DNA of 64,000 nt, taken from NCBI RefSeq assembly GCF_000488215.1, contig NZ_KI530712.1:500881-564880 (forward strand), written 5' to 3'. Source of the stretch: Acinetobacter nectaris CIP 110549 (lineage in GTDB: Bacteria > Pseudomonadota > Gammaproteobacteria > Pseudomonadales > Moraxellaceae). The position numbers and the translations under genes are program-made. Positions within the stretch are counted from its first letter, which is position 1; each line of letters starts with the position of its first letter. Shown here one piece after another: positions 40,298 through 49,835 of this stretch. The notes below the pieces were generated by a model. The model saw only the letters and a program-made list of their open reading frames with translations, ran no database searches and was not told the DNA's origin.

Positions 40298-40360
40298 CAT
40301 ATGGAGCTTAAAAAATAGAGGTTAATGAGAATTAATTTCAATAACCTCTATCTATAAATT

Positions 40361-40570
40361 CTAGCGCTTACCCATAGAACGGCGTGTTCCACGAGGCGGC
40401 ATCCACGTACGGTCGGCATACTGTTCAGGCTTAGGTCTCACTTGGTTATGTGCTGTTTCTGCACCACCATCTACTTCATCTTTTTTGACAGGAAAAGGAA
40501 GTTTCACCACAGGTTTTTTGGCTTTATTACTACTCATATTCGCTACAACATTCAGTACATCTTTTACCAT
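40361..40570 (-). CDS. Small basic protein of unknown function (69 residues)
   Basis: Starts at ATG 40570; an internal ATG at codon 12 (then MSSNKAKKPVVKLPFPVKKD) could be the true start, since no strong ribosome-binding site favours either. The sequence is lysine- and proline-rich and ends PPRGTRRSMGKR, so it is probably disordered. It could bind nucleic acid, but nothing proves that. It lies upstream of rpmJ on the same strand, 100 bases away. Confidence 0.55.
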   Translation of the reverse strand: MVKDVLNVVANMSSNKAKKPVVKLPFPVKKDEVDGGAETAHNQVRPKPEQYADRTWMPPRGTRRSMGKR

Positions 40571-40906
40571 TTTAATCTTTTTTTGGAAAAATAACGAATT
40601 TTTCTCATATATCTTATCTAAGATAAAATGATTACTTACAATATAGTCTATTTATAAGCATTCAAGCCTACCAAAAACCCAGTTTAGAATATTCAAATAT
40701 CATGTTAATAAATAACAATATTGAAAAATATAACCAACTTTTTAGATAAATTAGAAAAAAAATCCTATTTTTTCTTCAAACCACTGAAATATTAAACAAT
40801 ATATTCTCACCAATATCATTCATAATAAATAGAGTCATCTCGCTCTAGTATCTAGGTTGCTTGCATAGACAAAGAAAATTTTTATTTATTATAAGTGTGG
40901 TTCCTC
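40571..40906. other. Intergenic spacer, no gene seen
   Basis: About 335 very AT-rich bases between two divergent genes. No usable frame and no clear hairpin. It must contain the promoters of the MHS symporter and of the small basic protein, but A/T runs make -10 boxes unassignable. Confidence 0.5.
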
Positions 40907-42217
40907 ATGGAGTATTCAGCGTCTAATAACGATTCTATACCGACTACCCATAACTCAAAGACACGTGTATTACTTGCGAGTTTAGTTGGTACAACAATTG
41001 AGTTTTTTGACTTTTATATTTATGCAACTGCTGCTGTTCTTGTTTTTCCACATCTATTCTTTCCAGCAAGTAGTAGTGGCGCAGCAACATTACAATCTCT
41101 TGCTGTATTCGCAGTTGCATTTATTGCACGCCCCATTGGTGCCGCTATTTTTGGTCACTTAGGCGATCGTGTGGGTCGAAAAGCAACGCTTGTTGCCGCA
41201 CTTTTACTTATGGGGTTATCGACTGTCTGTATTGGCTTATTACCTACCTACGCACATATTGGCATTTTTGCACCATTATTGCTTATTATTTGTCGCTTAT
41301 GCCAAGGTTTAGGATTAGGTGGCGAATGGAGCGGCGCAATTCTTCTTGCAACTGAAAATGCGCCAGAAGGACAACGGGCTTGGTATGGTATGTTTCCACA
41401 ACTCGGTGCGCCCATAGGCTTTATTTTGGCAGCAGGTACTTTCCTTATTTTAGGCGCAACCATGCCAAATGAAAGCTTTTTGCAGTGGGGTTGGCGTATT
41501 CCATTTATTGCAAGTGCAGTATTGGTTTTCTTAGGACTTTATATTCGACTTAAACTACATGAAACACCTGCTTTCCAACGCGTTTTGAAAAAGCAAAAAG
41601 AAACAAATATTCCATTTAAAGAAGTCTTTTCACATCATGGAAAAACATTATTTTTAGGTACAATTGGTGCAGTTTGTACATTTGTATTATTTTACTTAAT
41701 GACTGTATTTGCATTAAATTGGGGAACAACAGCTTTAGGCTACTCGCGTGCCGATGTTCTTAAAATGCAGCTCATCGCAACTGTGTGCTTTGGTATTTTT
41801 ATTCCTATTTCAGCAATATTAGCCGAAAAGTTTGGTCGTAAAAAAACTTCAATCGTTATTTGTGCTTTAGTAGCAATATTTGGTTTAAGTTTTCAATACT
41901 TTTTAGTACCCAATGCACCTGTATTAATGACCGTATTTTTATGTATTGGTTTATCTATTATGGGATTAACTTATGGCCCAATTGGTACAATACTCTCTGA
42001 AATATACCCAACATCAATTCGTTACACAGGATCAGCTTTATCTTTTAACTTGGCAGGCATTCTAGGCGCTTCATTTGCACCTCTTATTGCAAATAACCTT
42101 GCAACGAATTACGGTATATCTTCAGTTGGATATTATTTATCAATTGCAGCTATTCTCTCTTTAATTGCATTTGCTGCCATTCAAGAAACAAAAAATAAAG
42201 ATATTAATCAGCTTTAA
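40907..42217 (+). CDS. MHS-family metabolite:proton symporter (major facilitator)
   Basis: 436 residues from the ATG at 40907 (a GTG at 40895 is possible). Twelve membrane helices. The MHS signatures are TTIEFFDFYIYATAAVL in helix 1, FGHLGDRVGRKATL in the 2-3 loop, CRLCQGLGLGGEWSGA in helix 4 and GRKKTSIV in the 8-9 loop. Relatives carry shikimate, alpha-ketoglutarate, proline/betaine or citrate with protons. Substrate cannot be set from sequence, and the flanking genes give no hint. Confidence 0.9.
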   Translation: MEYSASNNDSIPTTHNSKTRVLLASLVGTTIEFFDFYIYATAAVLVFPHLFFPASSSGAATLQSLAVFAVAFIARPIGAAIFGHLGDRVGRKATLVAALLLMGLSTVCIGLLPTYAHIGIFAPLLLIICRLCQGLGLGGEWSGAILLATENAPEGQRAWYGMFPQLGAPIGFILAAGTFLILGATMPNESFLQWGWRIPFIASAVLVFLGLYIRLKLHETPAFQRVLKKQKETNIPFKEVFSHHGKTLFLGTIGAVCTFVLFYLMTVFALNWGTTALGYSRADVLKMQLIATVCFGIFIPISAILAEKFGRKKTSIVICALVAIFGLSFQYFLVPNAPVLMTVFLCIGLSIMGLTYGPIGTILSEIYPTSIRYTGSALSFNLAGILGASFAPLIANNLATNYGISSVGYYLSIAAILSLIAFAAIQETKNKDINQL

Positions 42218-42224
42218 GTCATAA

Positions 42225-42254
42225 AAAAAACGCGATTCCAAAATCGCGTTTTTT
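42225..42254. terminator. Bidirectional terminator between the symporter and rluA
   Basis: 13-bp stem AAAAAACGCGATT / AATCGCGTTTTTT with a four-base loop, ending two bases before the minus-strand stop codon. Confidence 0.92.
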
Positions 42255-42256
42255 AT

Positions 42257-42928
42257 TTAAAATGGCACGTTAGAAACAATTTCTATATTTTCACCACCAA
42301 TAAGTGGGTGCTGAAAAGAAAGCATATGCGCATGTAGTGCCATTCTATTCTGCTCAAATTCAGTTGATCTTGGATGGTAAAACTGATCACCTAAAATAGG
42401 ATGACCAATATGCATCATATGGACTCGTAGCTGATGAGATCTACCTGTAACTGGTTTAAGCAAAACTCTACTTCTATCTTTTTGCTCATTATAATCTAAA
42501 CATTGATAACATGTTTTGGCAGACTTCCCTTCGATTAAATCTACTTTCTGCTTCGGTCTATTTGGCCAATCTGTAATTAAAGGAACATCTACCTCACCCA
42601 AAGCATCTATCTTTCCTTGCACTAATGCAATATAGATTTTTTTTACAGCTCTTTTTTGAAATATTTTACTCATTTCAACTTCTGCTGCTCGATGTTTCGC
42701 AAACATTAATATTCCAGAAGTTGCCATATCTAAACGGTGTGTTACCTTTGCCATTTTAGATATTTCTAACACTCTTAAAAAAGCACTATCTTGATGTTCA
42801 GGTAATCGCCCCGGCACAGAAAGAAGACCTGCTGGCTTATCTATCGCTAGATAATGCTCATCTTCATATAATACCTGTAAAGGTTCTAGTGGTGGGCAAT
42901 ATATAAAATGATCTTTTTTTGCAGACAT
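42257..42928 (-). CDS. rluA: RluA-family pseudouridine synthase
   Basis: 223 residues, the short form without an S4 domain. The catalytic aspartate is D67 in THRLDMATSGILMFAK. Supporting blocks are YEDEHYLAIDKPAGLLSVPG near 21 and KPVTGRSHQLRVHMMHIGHPILGD near 157. E. coli RluA isomerises U746 in 23S rRNA and U32 in some tRNAs, and the size and motif context match it best. It is transcribed toward the shared terminator. Confidence 0.9.
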   Translation of the reverse strand: MSAKKDHFIYCPPLEPLQVLYEDEHYLAIDKPAGLLSVPGRLPEHQDSAFLRVLEISKMAKVTHRLDMATSGILMFAKHRAAEVEMSKIFQKRAVKKIYIALVQGKIDALGEVDVPLITDWPNRPKQKVDLIEGKSAKTCYQCLDYNEQKDRSRVLLKPVTGRSHQLRVHMMHIGHPILGDQFYHPRSTEFEQNRMALHAHMLSFQHPLIGGENIEIVSNVPF

Positions 42929-43001
42929 TGGCGTATAGTTACGACTTTAAATGCGAAAAATAACAACACAGTCGATTGATGTCAATTTGATATTTTCAAA
43001 C

Positions 43002-43199
43002 CTAATTTAGATAGCGCCAAACCCGATCCTGATCTTGCTTTGCAATTGAAAATGTCATGCCATCATCTGCACGCACTAAATGGCTATTTACTGAATCATA
43101 AACAACCTTAAATAAAGTACCTTTATCAAAAAAGATAGGTGCAAGCCCTTCTTTCTCTAAATTTATTGGTTCTAATAGCTCAATAATAAAGTCAGCCAT
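43002..43199 (-). CDS. Small protein of unknown function (65 residues)
   Basis: ATG at 43199. The sequence (MADFIIELLEPINLEKEGLA and onward, ending DRVWRYLN) is acidic and strand-rich with no membrane segment. It may be a small barrel fold, but I recognise no family. It lies 73 bases upstream of rluA on the same strand. Confidence 0.55.
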   Translation of the reverse strand: MADFIIELLEPINLEKEGLAPIFFDKGTLFKVVYDSVNSHLVRADDGMTFSIAKQDQDRVWRYLN

Positions 43200-43337
43200 T
43201 TAAATATCCATGATTTTCTTCTATTACAATATATTCTATGCTGACTTTTTATAAAATTAATGTTAAATATGTATCTCTTTTAAAATAAATTGTGAATATT
43301 TGTTTAAAAGTATTTACTTTATCGTCATAAAATATAA

Positions 43338-43688
43338 TTAGATTTGTGTTGGCTGCAAAATAATAATACATGCACCAAATACAACGACCAATCCACCACA
43401 AATATCCCATGGTGTTAAATAAACTTGATCTACAAACCTTAGCCATAACAATGCAGTAAAAATATAAATACCACCATAGGCAGCATATATTCGGCCTGAA
43501 GCAGAAGGATGTAAGCTAAGTAACCAGACAAATAATAATAAGCTTAGTATCGTTGGTAGCCAAAGCCATTTGGTTTTACCCTGATTCAACATTAAATAAG
43601 GGAAATAACATCCTAATATTTCTGCAATTGCAGTAATAAAAAATAATCCGAATACATGTAGTATTCGGAATAAATCTAGATTAAACAT
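43338..43688 (-). CDS. ynfA: YnfA-type small membrane protein (UPF0060)
   Basis: 116 residues, four membrane helices. Family blocks are AEILGCYFPYLML, LLLFVWLLSLHPSASGRIYAAYGGIY and LWLRFVDQVYLTPWDICGG, aligning along the whole of E. coli YnfA. YnfA is related to small multidrug resistance efflux proteins and works as a dimer. It begins nine bases after clpA, so it may be read with the clpS-clpA transcript. Confidence 0.93.
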   Translation of the reverse strand: MFNLDLFRILHVFGLFFITAIAEILGCYFPYLMLNQGKTKWLWLPTILSLLLFVWLLSLHPSASGRIYAAYGGIYIFTALLWLRFVDQVYLTPWDICGGLVVVFGACIIILQPTQI

Positions 43689-43697
43689 AGCAACCTA

Positions 43698-45974
43698 TTA
43701 AGCAATTGTCGTCACTTGGTCTTCAAATACGGTAAGTTTTAACCCAACACACTTACCATTTTCTTTTTTAGCAGTTACAGCAACATTACCGCCATTTTCT
43801 GCCAATTCACCAAAAAGAATCATTTCAGCCAGTGGTTTTTTCAAATGTTCTTGAATTAAACGCTGCATTGGACGTGCACCCATAAGTCTGTCATAGCCTT
43901 CTTCAGCCATCCAGTTACGTGCGCTTTCATCAACATCTAAAACGACCTTCTTATCATCAAGTTGAGCTTGAAGCTCTGTTAAAAACTTGTCTACAACAGA
44001 CTCTATGACCGTATGAGGTAGTGCTTTAAATTGAATTGTACTATCTAAACGGTTTCTAAATTCTGGAGAAAAAGCTTTCTTCATCGCATCTTTATTGTCA
44101 TTACTATTGTCTTGTTCCATAAATCCAATGCTAGATCTTGAAATACTTTCAGCACCAATATTGGTCGTTAATACTAATATTACATTACGAAAATCGGATT
44201 TACGACCATTGTTATCTGTTAAAGAGCCATGATCCATAATCTGTAACAACAAATTAAACACATCTGGATGAGCTTTTTCAATTTCATCTAACAACAAAAT
44301 ACTGTGCGGATTTTTATGTACGGCATCTGTGAGCAGTCCACCCTGATCAAAGCCAACATAGCCCGGAGGTGCGCCAATTAAACGTGATACAGCATGTCTT
44401 TCCATATATTCAGACATATCAAAACGGATCAGCTCTACACCCAATAATTTTGCAAGCTGCTTGGTCACTTCAGTTTTACCTACACCTGTTGGGCCTGCAA
44501 ATACAAAACTACCCACAGGCTTATCAGGTGACTTTAAACCTGCTCTAGAGAGTTTAATTGCCGAAGCCAAAGCAGTAATTGCTTCATCTTGACCAAAAAC
44601 AACTCGTTTTAAATCTCTTTCAAGACTTTGAAGGACTGCCTTATCATCTTTAGATACCGTTTTTGCAGGAATTCTTGCAATTTTAGAAATAATATCTTCA
44701 ATATTATCTACAGTAATTTGAGTATTCTCTTCTTCTGTCTTTAAACGGCGCTGTGCACCTGCTTCATCAATAACATCAATAGCCTTATCAGGCAAAAAGC
44801 GATCATTAATGAATTTTGAAGAAAGCTCAACTGCTGAAACTAGTGCTTGGTCATCATATTTAACATGATGAAACTCTTCAAATTTTGTTTTTAGACCACG
44901 TAAAATATCAATAGTTTCGCTTATACTCGGTTCATTAACATCAATTTTTTGAAAACGGCGTGATAGTGCATGATCTTTTTCAAAAACCTGACGGTACTCT
45001 TGAAAAGTGGTAGAACCAATACAACGTAATGTACCATTTGCTAAAGCAGGTTTTATAAGGTTCGAGGCATCCATCGTACTGCCCATACTTGAGCCAGCAC
45101 CAATAATCATATGAATTTCATCGATAAATAAAATTGCATTTGGGTTTTTTTTCAGTCCATTTAACAACTGCTTTAAACGTTTCTCAAAATCACCACGATA
45201 CTTTGTACCCGCAACAAGTGCACCAATATCTAAGCTATATATTTCAGCTTCACTTAATGGTTTTGGGGCTTTTCCATTTACAATCAGCCAAGCAAGACCT
45301 TCAGCAATAGAGGTTTTTCCTACACCCGGATCACCAACCAATAATGGATTATTTTTACGGCGACGACATAAAATTTGAGCTGCTCGTTCGACTTCTTTTT
45401 CACGTCCAATAAGCGGATCTGTTTTCCCTTTAGATGCTTCAGTATTTAAGTTGACTGTATAAACTTCCAACGGATTTGCTTGCGAAGAGGTTGTTTGCTC
45501 TCCCTCTAAATCCTCGATTTCACTCTCAACTTTGGCTTCTTCTTGGTTTCCACCATGTGACAAGTATTGTGTTAGTGTCACACGATTAATTTGATGGCGT
45601 TTCAATAAATAAACTGCAAAGGTATCTCTTTCTGAGTACATTGCCACAAGTACATCTGCACCTTCAACCGCTCTACTTCCACCACTTGATTGCACATGGA
45701 AAATCGCACGTTGCAATATACGATCAAAGCTTTCTGTCGGATGTGGTGCTTGTTCACTATTTTCGCTTAACTTCGGTGTATGCTTTTCAACATACTCTTC
45801 TAGTTCTTTACGCAATGTCGTAATTTCTGCACCACAAGATTTAAGTGCATTTACGGCAGAATCATTATCTAATAATGCAAGTAATAAATGTTCAACAGTT
45901 AAAAATTCATGTCTTTTTTGTCTAGCCATACTTACAGCTAAACGTAACGATACCTCTAATTGACGACTAAGCAT
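43698..45974 (-). CDS. clpA: ATP-dependent Clp protease ATP-binding subunit ClpA
   Basis: 758 residues, equal to E. coli ClpA. The N domain begins LSRQLEVSLRLAVSMARQKR. Walker A of D1 is VGDPGVGKTSIAEG near 216, and of D2 GPTGVGKTEVTKQL near 493. Sensor and arginine-finger blocks are present, and no M domain, which separates it from ClpB. It unfolds proteins and feeds ClpP, guided by the adaptor ClpS encoded just upstream. Confidence 0.97.
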   Translation of the reverse strand: MLSRQLEVSLRLAVSMARQKRHEFLTVEHLLLALLDNDSAVNALKSCGAEITTLRKELEEYVEKHTPKLSENSEQAPHPTESFDRILQRAIFHVQSSGGSRAVEGADVLVAMYSERDTFAVYLLKRHQINRVTLTQYLSHGGNQEEAKVESEIEDLEGEQTTSSQANPLEVYTVNLNTEASKGKTDPLIGREKEVERAAQILCRRRKNNPLLVGDPGVGKTSIAEGLAWLIVNGKAPKPLSEAEIYSLDIGALVAGTKYRGDFEKRLKQLLNGLKKNPNAILFIDEIHMIIGAGSSMGSTMDASNLIKPALANGTLRCIGSTTFQEYRQVFEKDHALSRRFQKIDVNEPSISETIDILRGLKTKFEEFHHVKYDDQALVSAVELSSKFINDRFLPDKAIDVIDEAGAQRRLKTEEENTQITVDNIEDIISKIARIPAKTVSKDDKAVLQSLERDLKRVVFGQDEAITALASAIKLSRAGLKSPDKPVGSFVFAGPTGVGKTEVTKQLAKLLGVELIRFDMSEYMERHAVSRLIGAPPGYVGFDQGGLLTDAVHKNPHSILLLDEIEKAHPDVFNLLLQIMDHGSLTDNNGRKSDFRNVILVLTTNIGAESISRSSIGFMEQDNSNDNKDAMKKAFSPEFRNRLDSTIQFKALPHTVIESVVDKFLTELQAQLDDKKVVLDVDESARNWMAEEGYDRLMGARPMQRLIQEHLKKPLAEMILFGELAENGGNVAVTAKKENGKCVGLKLTVFEDQVTTIA

Positions 45975-45983
45975 ACAATCCCC

Positions 45984-46412
45984 TTATTGTTTTGGCTCGA
46001 TTTGGCACAATAGTGGATGACCTTGTGTCCGAGCATAATTATTTACTTGATTGGCTTTTGTCTCAGCAATATCTCTAGGATAAACACCTGCAATACCCTT
46101 TCCTTCATAATGTACAGTTAGCATTACTTGTGTTGCTTGGTCAAGGTTCATTGCAAAGAAATCTTGTAAAATTTCAATAACAAAATCCATAGGGGTATAG
46201 TCATCATTCAATAAGACAACTGTATATAAGGGAGGTACTTTAAACTCTGGTGGCGCAGTTTTTACAGCTAAATCACCATCAGCATCGTCATGATGTTCAT
46301 CACCATGAGACATATTCAGATGCCAATCTGTGTATCCTGACTGTTGAAATGAAGCTTTAACTTCACTCAAATTTAATTTCTTTTTTACATAACGCATAGA
46401 GTTTAATTTCAT
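45984..46412 (-). CDS. clpS: ATP-dependent Clp protease adaptor ClpS
   Basis: 142 residues as drawn from ATG at 46412. The ClpS core starts near residue 57 with [23 protein letters not shown], and [19 protein letters not shown] follows. It binds N-degron substrates and delivers them to ClpA. E. coli ClpS is 106 residues; an internal ATG at 46316 would give 110, so the first 32 residues may not be translated. The linker [12 protein letters not shown] is histidine- and aspartate-rich. clpA starts nine bases later. Confidence 0.92.
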   Translation of the reverse strand: MKLNSMRYVKKKLNLSEVKASFQQSGYTDWHLNMSHGDEHHDDADGDLAVKTAPPEFKVPPLYTVVLLNDDYTPMDFVIEILQDFFAMNLDQATQVMLTVHYEGKGIAGVYPRDIAETKANQVNNYARTQGHPLLCQIEPKQ

Positions 46413-46414
46413 AA

Positions 46415-47176
46415 TTACTGAACTTTGGCCTCAGCTTGAGGAATATCTGATACAAAGGTCGCAGGACTTTCAACCTCTTTACCCCTTAACCAATTGAAAC
46501 GCTTAATTTCAGATAAACCACCATTTAAGCGCACTTCAATAAATTGTGGAGTAAACCCTTTAGGCATTGTCCAACGACCTGTTAAACGTTGAAAACTTTC
46601 AAAATCAAAATGCTTATCTTCCATAGGAACAATAAGCACATCTCCACCACGAATAAGTCGTAGTTCTACTGTCCCCGATGCTTTACGTGGACTCACTTGC
46701 AATAAGTCTAACTGATATTCAAATACATTTTCAGGTAATGGTCTAACCCCTAAGTTTTGCACCATCAGACTTACACCACCTCTTTGACGCAGAATATGTC
46801 TATAGATTTGGCTTTGAGTTTGAGCAATACCTAAGTCAGCTTTTCCTTCAGATAATGCATGGCTAAGGTGTGCAGTATTACTTAATGCAACATCACGCTC
46901 TTGTACTGCCATATTTAGGTTTTTATTTAGCGTAGAAAGCGTATCTTTTTGCTTTTGTACAATTTCCATGAGCTCTTCTGCATTAGCTTCATAGCCAACG
47001 ACAGTTAAACCTTGCCGATGTCCAACAGAATAACCCAGCGCACCTCCACCAACAAACAAGATTGTACTGCCCAATAAAAGAAATTTATGGGCTTGAATAA
47101 AATTAGGTTTTTTTGTTTTTTGAGAATCTAAAGGATTCTTCTCAAGCGTCTTTTGTGTCATTTTTATGCTCAACAT
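46415..47176 (-). CDS. Single-pass membrane protein with coiled coil (DUF6776-like)
   Basis: 253 residues from ATG at 47176 (an ATG at 47161 is also possible). A short basic cytoplasmic tail leads to one membrane helix ([21 protein letters not shown]) at about 31-51. A coiled coil of roughly 65-115 and a strand-rich periplasmic domain with [18 protein letters not shown] follow. It resembles a gammaproteobacterial membrane family of unknown function. It lies two bases from clpS and 39 bases after argC. Confidence 0.7.
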   Translation of the reverse strand: MLSIKMTQKTLEKNPLDSQKTKKPNFIQAHKFLLLGSTILFVGGGALGYSVGHRQGLTVVGYEANAEELMEIVQKQKDTLSTLNKNLNMAVQERDVALSNTAHLSHALSEGKADLGIAQTQSQIYRHILRQRGGVSLMVQNLGVRPLPENVFEYQLDLLQVSPRKASGTVELRLIRGGDVLIVPMEDKHFDFESFQRLTGRWTMPKGFTPQFIEVRLNGGLSEIKRFNWLRGKEVESPATFVSDIPQAEAKVQ

Positions 47177-47215
47177 AATGCACTCACTACCATAAGTAAT
47201 GAGTGCTTCTCAAAT

Positions 47216-48262
47216 TTAAGGTGATAATGCAATCCCTGTTAAGCTGGTATCTTCAGCTAAACCACACATTAAATTCATATTTTGTACTGCTTGCCCTGCT
47301 GCACCTTTCACTAAATTGTCTTGCACAACAACAATAACCAACTTCTTAGGCTGTGGTTTATACAAAGCAATTCTTAAATCATTTGCACCTCTTACACTAC
47401 GAGTTTCAGGCAATGCGCCAACAGGCATAACATCAACGAACTTTTCATTTTCATAAAATAGCTCATACAGTTTTTGTATATCTGTTACTTCACCTTCTGC
47501 GGTTAAATCCACATAAATTGTACTTAGCATACCACGAATCATAGGCACTAAATGAGGTACAAAAACTAAGTGATTAAAGACATCTTTTTTCCCTGATATC
47601 CCCTCAAGTGCTTCGATAATTTCAGGCTGATGGCGATGACCTGCAACAGCATAAGCTTTAAAGTTATCGGCATTTTCTGTATAAATCATGCCTAGGCTTG
47701 CTTTACGCCCTGCACCTGATACACCTGATTTTGCATCAATAATAATGCTTTCTTCTTGAATAAGATTTTGTTGTTTTAATAATGGCGCCAACCCAAGTTG
47801 AACAGTGGTTGGGTAGCAACCCGGATTGCCCACAACTTGAGCTTGTTTAATTTGTTCACGATTCAGTTCTGATAAACCATATACAGAAGACTTCAATAAC
47901 TCAGGACAAGCATGTGGCATACCGTACCACTTCTCAAAGTTATCTAAGTTTTGTAATCGAAAATCTGCTGCAAGATCAATTACTTTTGTATTTGAACTGA
48001 CCAACTCTTCGGCATGTTTCATTGCAACACCATGTGGCGTCGCAAAAAATACCACATCACATGCTTTGAGTGTATCTATATTAAAATCAGAGAATTCGAG
48101 TGATGTTTGACCACGCAAACTTGGAAACATTTCATCGACACGCTTTCCTGCTTCAGTTCGTGAAGTAAGTGTACGCACAGTTACCTGTGGATGTCGAAGT
48201 AATAATCTAAGTAATTCAACACCTGTATAACCCGTACCACCAACTATCCCAACTGAAATCAC
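47216..48262 (-). CDS. argC: N-acetyl-gamma-glutamyl-phosphate reductase
   Basis: 348 residues. The Rossmann start is [18 protein letters not shown]. The catalytic cysteine sits in [16 protein letters not shown] near 147, and [11 protein letters not shown] carries the active-site histidine. It reduces N-acetylglutamyl phosphate in arginine synthesis. A wobble-containing 11-bp hairpin (47180-47206) lies between its stop and the next gene, a possible weak terminator or attenuator. Confidence 0.97.
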   Translation of the reverse strand: MISVGIVGGTGYTGVELLRLLLRHPQVTVRTLTSRTEAGKRVDEMFPSLRGQTSLEFSDFNIDTLKACDVVFFATPHGVAMKHAEELVSSNTKVIDLAADFRLQNLDNFEKWYGMPHACPELLKSSVYGLSELNREQIKQAQVVGNPGCYPTTVQLGLAPLLKQQNLIQEESIIIDAKSGVSGAGRKASLGMIYTENADNFKAYAVAGHRHQPEIIEALEGISGKKDVFNHLVFVPHLVPMIRGMLSTIYVDLTAEGEVTDIQKLYELFYENEKFVDVMPVGALPETRSVRGANDLRIALYKPQPKKLVIVVVQDNLVKGAAGQAVQNMNLMCGLAEDTSLTGIALSP

Positions 48263-48378
48263 GACGATTACCTCAAATTATAGATTTACTAAACCACTTA
48301 GTATGACAGGAAGATTATTTTTTTCGAGTAGAAAATATATCACAACAAAAATTTAGTCTGCACTGCATTCAGCACATA

Positions 48379-49038
48379 TTATAACATCCACCACGGCCAC
48401 TGAAACTCCTTTAACTGTTTTACATGTACTTTATAATTTGTATCATGCATTTCAACCTGCTGCCAAAAAGAAATGCTATGGTCAAAATGAATGGTATGTA
48501 CAAGCTCATGAACACATACGTAACGTACTGCGTTTAGAGGCAATAAAACCAATAGTGCATTGAGCATAACTTTATGTTGCTTATTGCAGCTTCCCCAACG
48601 ACTTTTCACAAACCTTACTTGCAGATTTGAATAAGGTATTTTTATTTCTTGTGAAATATGAGTTAAATAGCGAGATAAATGTATTTTTGCATACATCAAA
48701 ATAAAGTCTTTTAAATTTTTCTGATCATTGAGAAATACAACATGATTTTCTTCATCAAAGATATAACGTTGTTTTTGCTGACGAACAATAATATTTAGTG
48801 CATTTTCACGATTGAATAAAAATATTTCTTCAGGAAATGACTGATTATCTTTTTGCAAAATCAAATTTTGCCATGTTTCATATAACCACGGCTCAGACTG
48901 AATTAAAAATTGCTGAATCTGACGTTTTGAACAGTGTTGAGGCACTGTCAATTTTACCTCATTAATGAAAACACGCAAACGCAATTGTTTTGCGCTTGCA
49001 TGTCGGATAATTTTAACGTCTGGCAACCCAGTAGGCAT
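48379..49038 (-). CDS. YgjP-type zinc metallopeptidase
   Basis: 219 residues with the DUF45 (YgjP, WLM-like) layout. The RWGSC motif (VRFVKSRWGSCNKQHK) is near 146. The zinc site is HELVHTIHFDHSISFWQQVE near 177, with the two histidines and glutamate of a gluzincin plus the downstream H. No export signal, so cytosolic. It is eight bases after rpiA and likely co-transcribed with it. Substrate is unknown; family members are often beside restriction systems, but none is present here. Confidence 0.85.
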   Translation of the reverse strand: MPTGLPDVKIIRHASAKQLRLRVFINEVKLTVPQHCSKRQIQQFLIQSEPWLYETWQNLILQKDNQSFPEEIFLFNRENALNIIVRQQKQRYIFDEENHVVFLNDQKNLKDFILMYAKIHLSRYLTHISQEIKIPYSNLQVRFVKSRWGSCNKQHKVMLNALLVLLPLNAVRYVCVHELVHTIHFDHSISFWQQVEMHDTNYKVHVKQLKEFQWPWWML

Positions 49039-49046
49039 TTTAAGAT

Positions 49047-49718
49047 TTACTCAGCAAAACGCTCTTCAATACCATGATCTGTTGCAACAACAGCAATATC
49101 TGCTTTATTTAAAGCAAAAATACCATTTGTAACCACACCAGGAATATCATTAATTGTGCGTTCTAATTCAAGTGGATCTAAAATATTTAGGTTATGCACA
49201 TCTATAATCACATTTCCGTTATCTGTGACTACACCTTCACGGTATGCAGGATCTCCCCCTAAAGTAACAATCTTACGAGCAACAGCAGAGCGCGCCATTG
49301 GAATCACTTCGATAGGTAAAGGAAAGTCATGACCTAACTGTCCTACCCATTTAGAATCATCGACAATACATACAAATTTCTTAGCAATAGATGCCACAAT
49401 TTTTTCACGAGTTAACGCTGCACCACCGCCTTTAATCATATTTAAATGGCGATCAATCTCATCTGCACCATCTACATAAGCATCCAGCCCACCAACTTGA
49501 TTCATATCCACAACTTCAATACCTAGTTTTTCTAGGCGTTCAGCCGTAGCTTGAGAACTTGCAACAGCGCCTGTTAGTTCTAGCTGAGGCAATAAGTCAA
49601 TTAAAAAGTTTACTGTGCTGCCTGTACCTACACCTAAAATGCCCCCTTGCGGTAAATGTTTTAAGGCAGCCTGTGCAGCCGCTTGTTTTTTTGCATCTTG
49701 GTTTGCGTATAAACTCAT
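49047..49718 (-). CDS. rpiA: Ribose-5-phosphate isomerase A
   Basis: 223 residues. The family blocks are [14 protein letters not shown] near 31, DGADEID near 85 and [14 protein letters not shown] near 96. The catalytic residue region is [12 protein letters not shown]. It interconverts ribose 5-phosphate and ribulose 5-phosphate, joining with transketolase in the pentose phosphate pathway. It is the first gene of a pair with the YgjP-type peptidase and divergent from ilvA. Confidence 0.97.
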   Translation of the reverse strand: MSLYANQDAKKQAAAQAALKHLPQGGILGVGTGSTVNFLIDLLPQLELTGAVASSQATAERLEKLGIEVVDMNQVGGLDAYVDGADEIDRHLNMIKGGGAALTREKIVASIAKKFVCIVDDSKWVGQLGHDFPLPIEVIPMARSAVARKIVTLGGDPAYREGVVTDNGNVIIDVHNLNILDPLELERTINDIPGVVTNGIFALNKADIAVVATDHGIEERFAE

Positions 49719-49835
49719 AAAAGATTACTCAATTTTTTCAGGTTGATGAAAGAATTAGGTTGATTATTCAACCTAATCATATACAGTGTTTATTACAATT
49801 CATTCTTATTTTAAACTGTTAAACGGAAGATAACC

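Noticed and set aside
47180..47206. Strong terminator between argC and the next gene
   Set aside because: The stem is good on the minus strand with one wobble pair, but no T run follows, so transcription probably continues.
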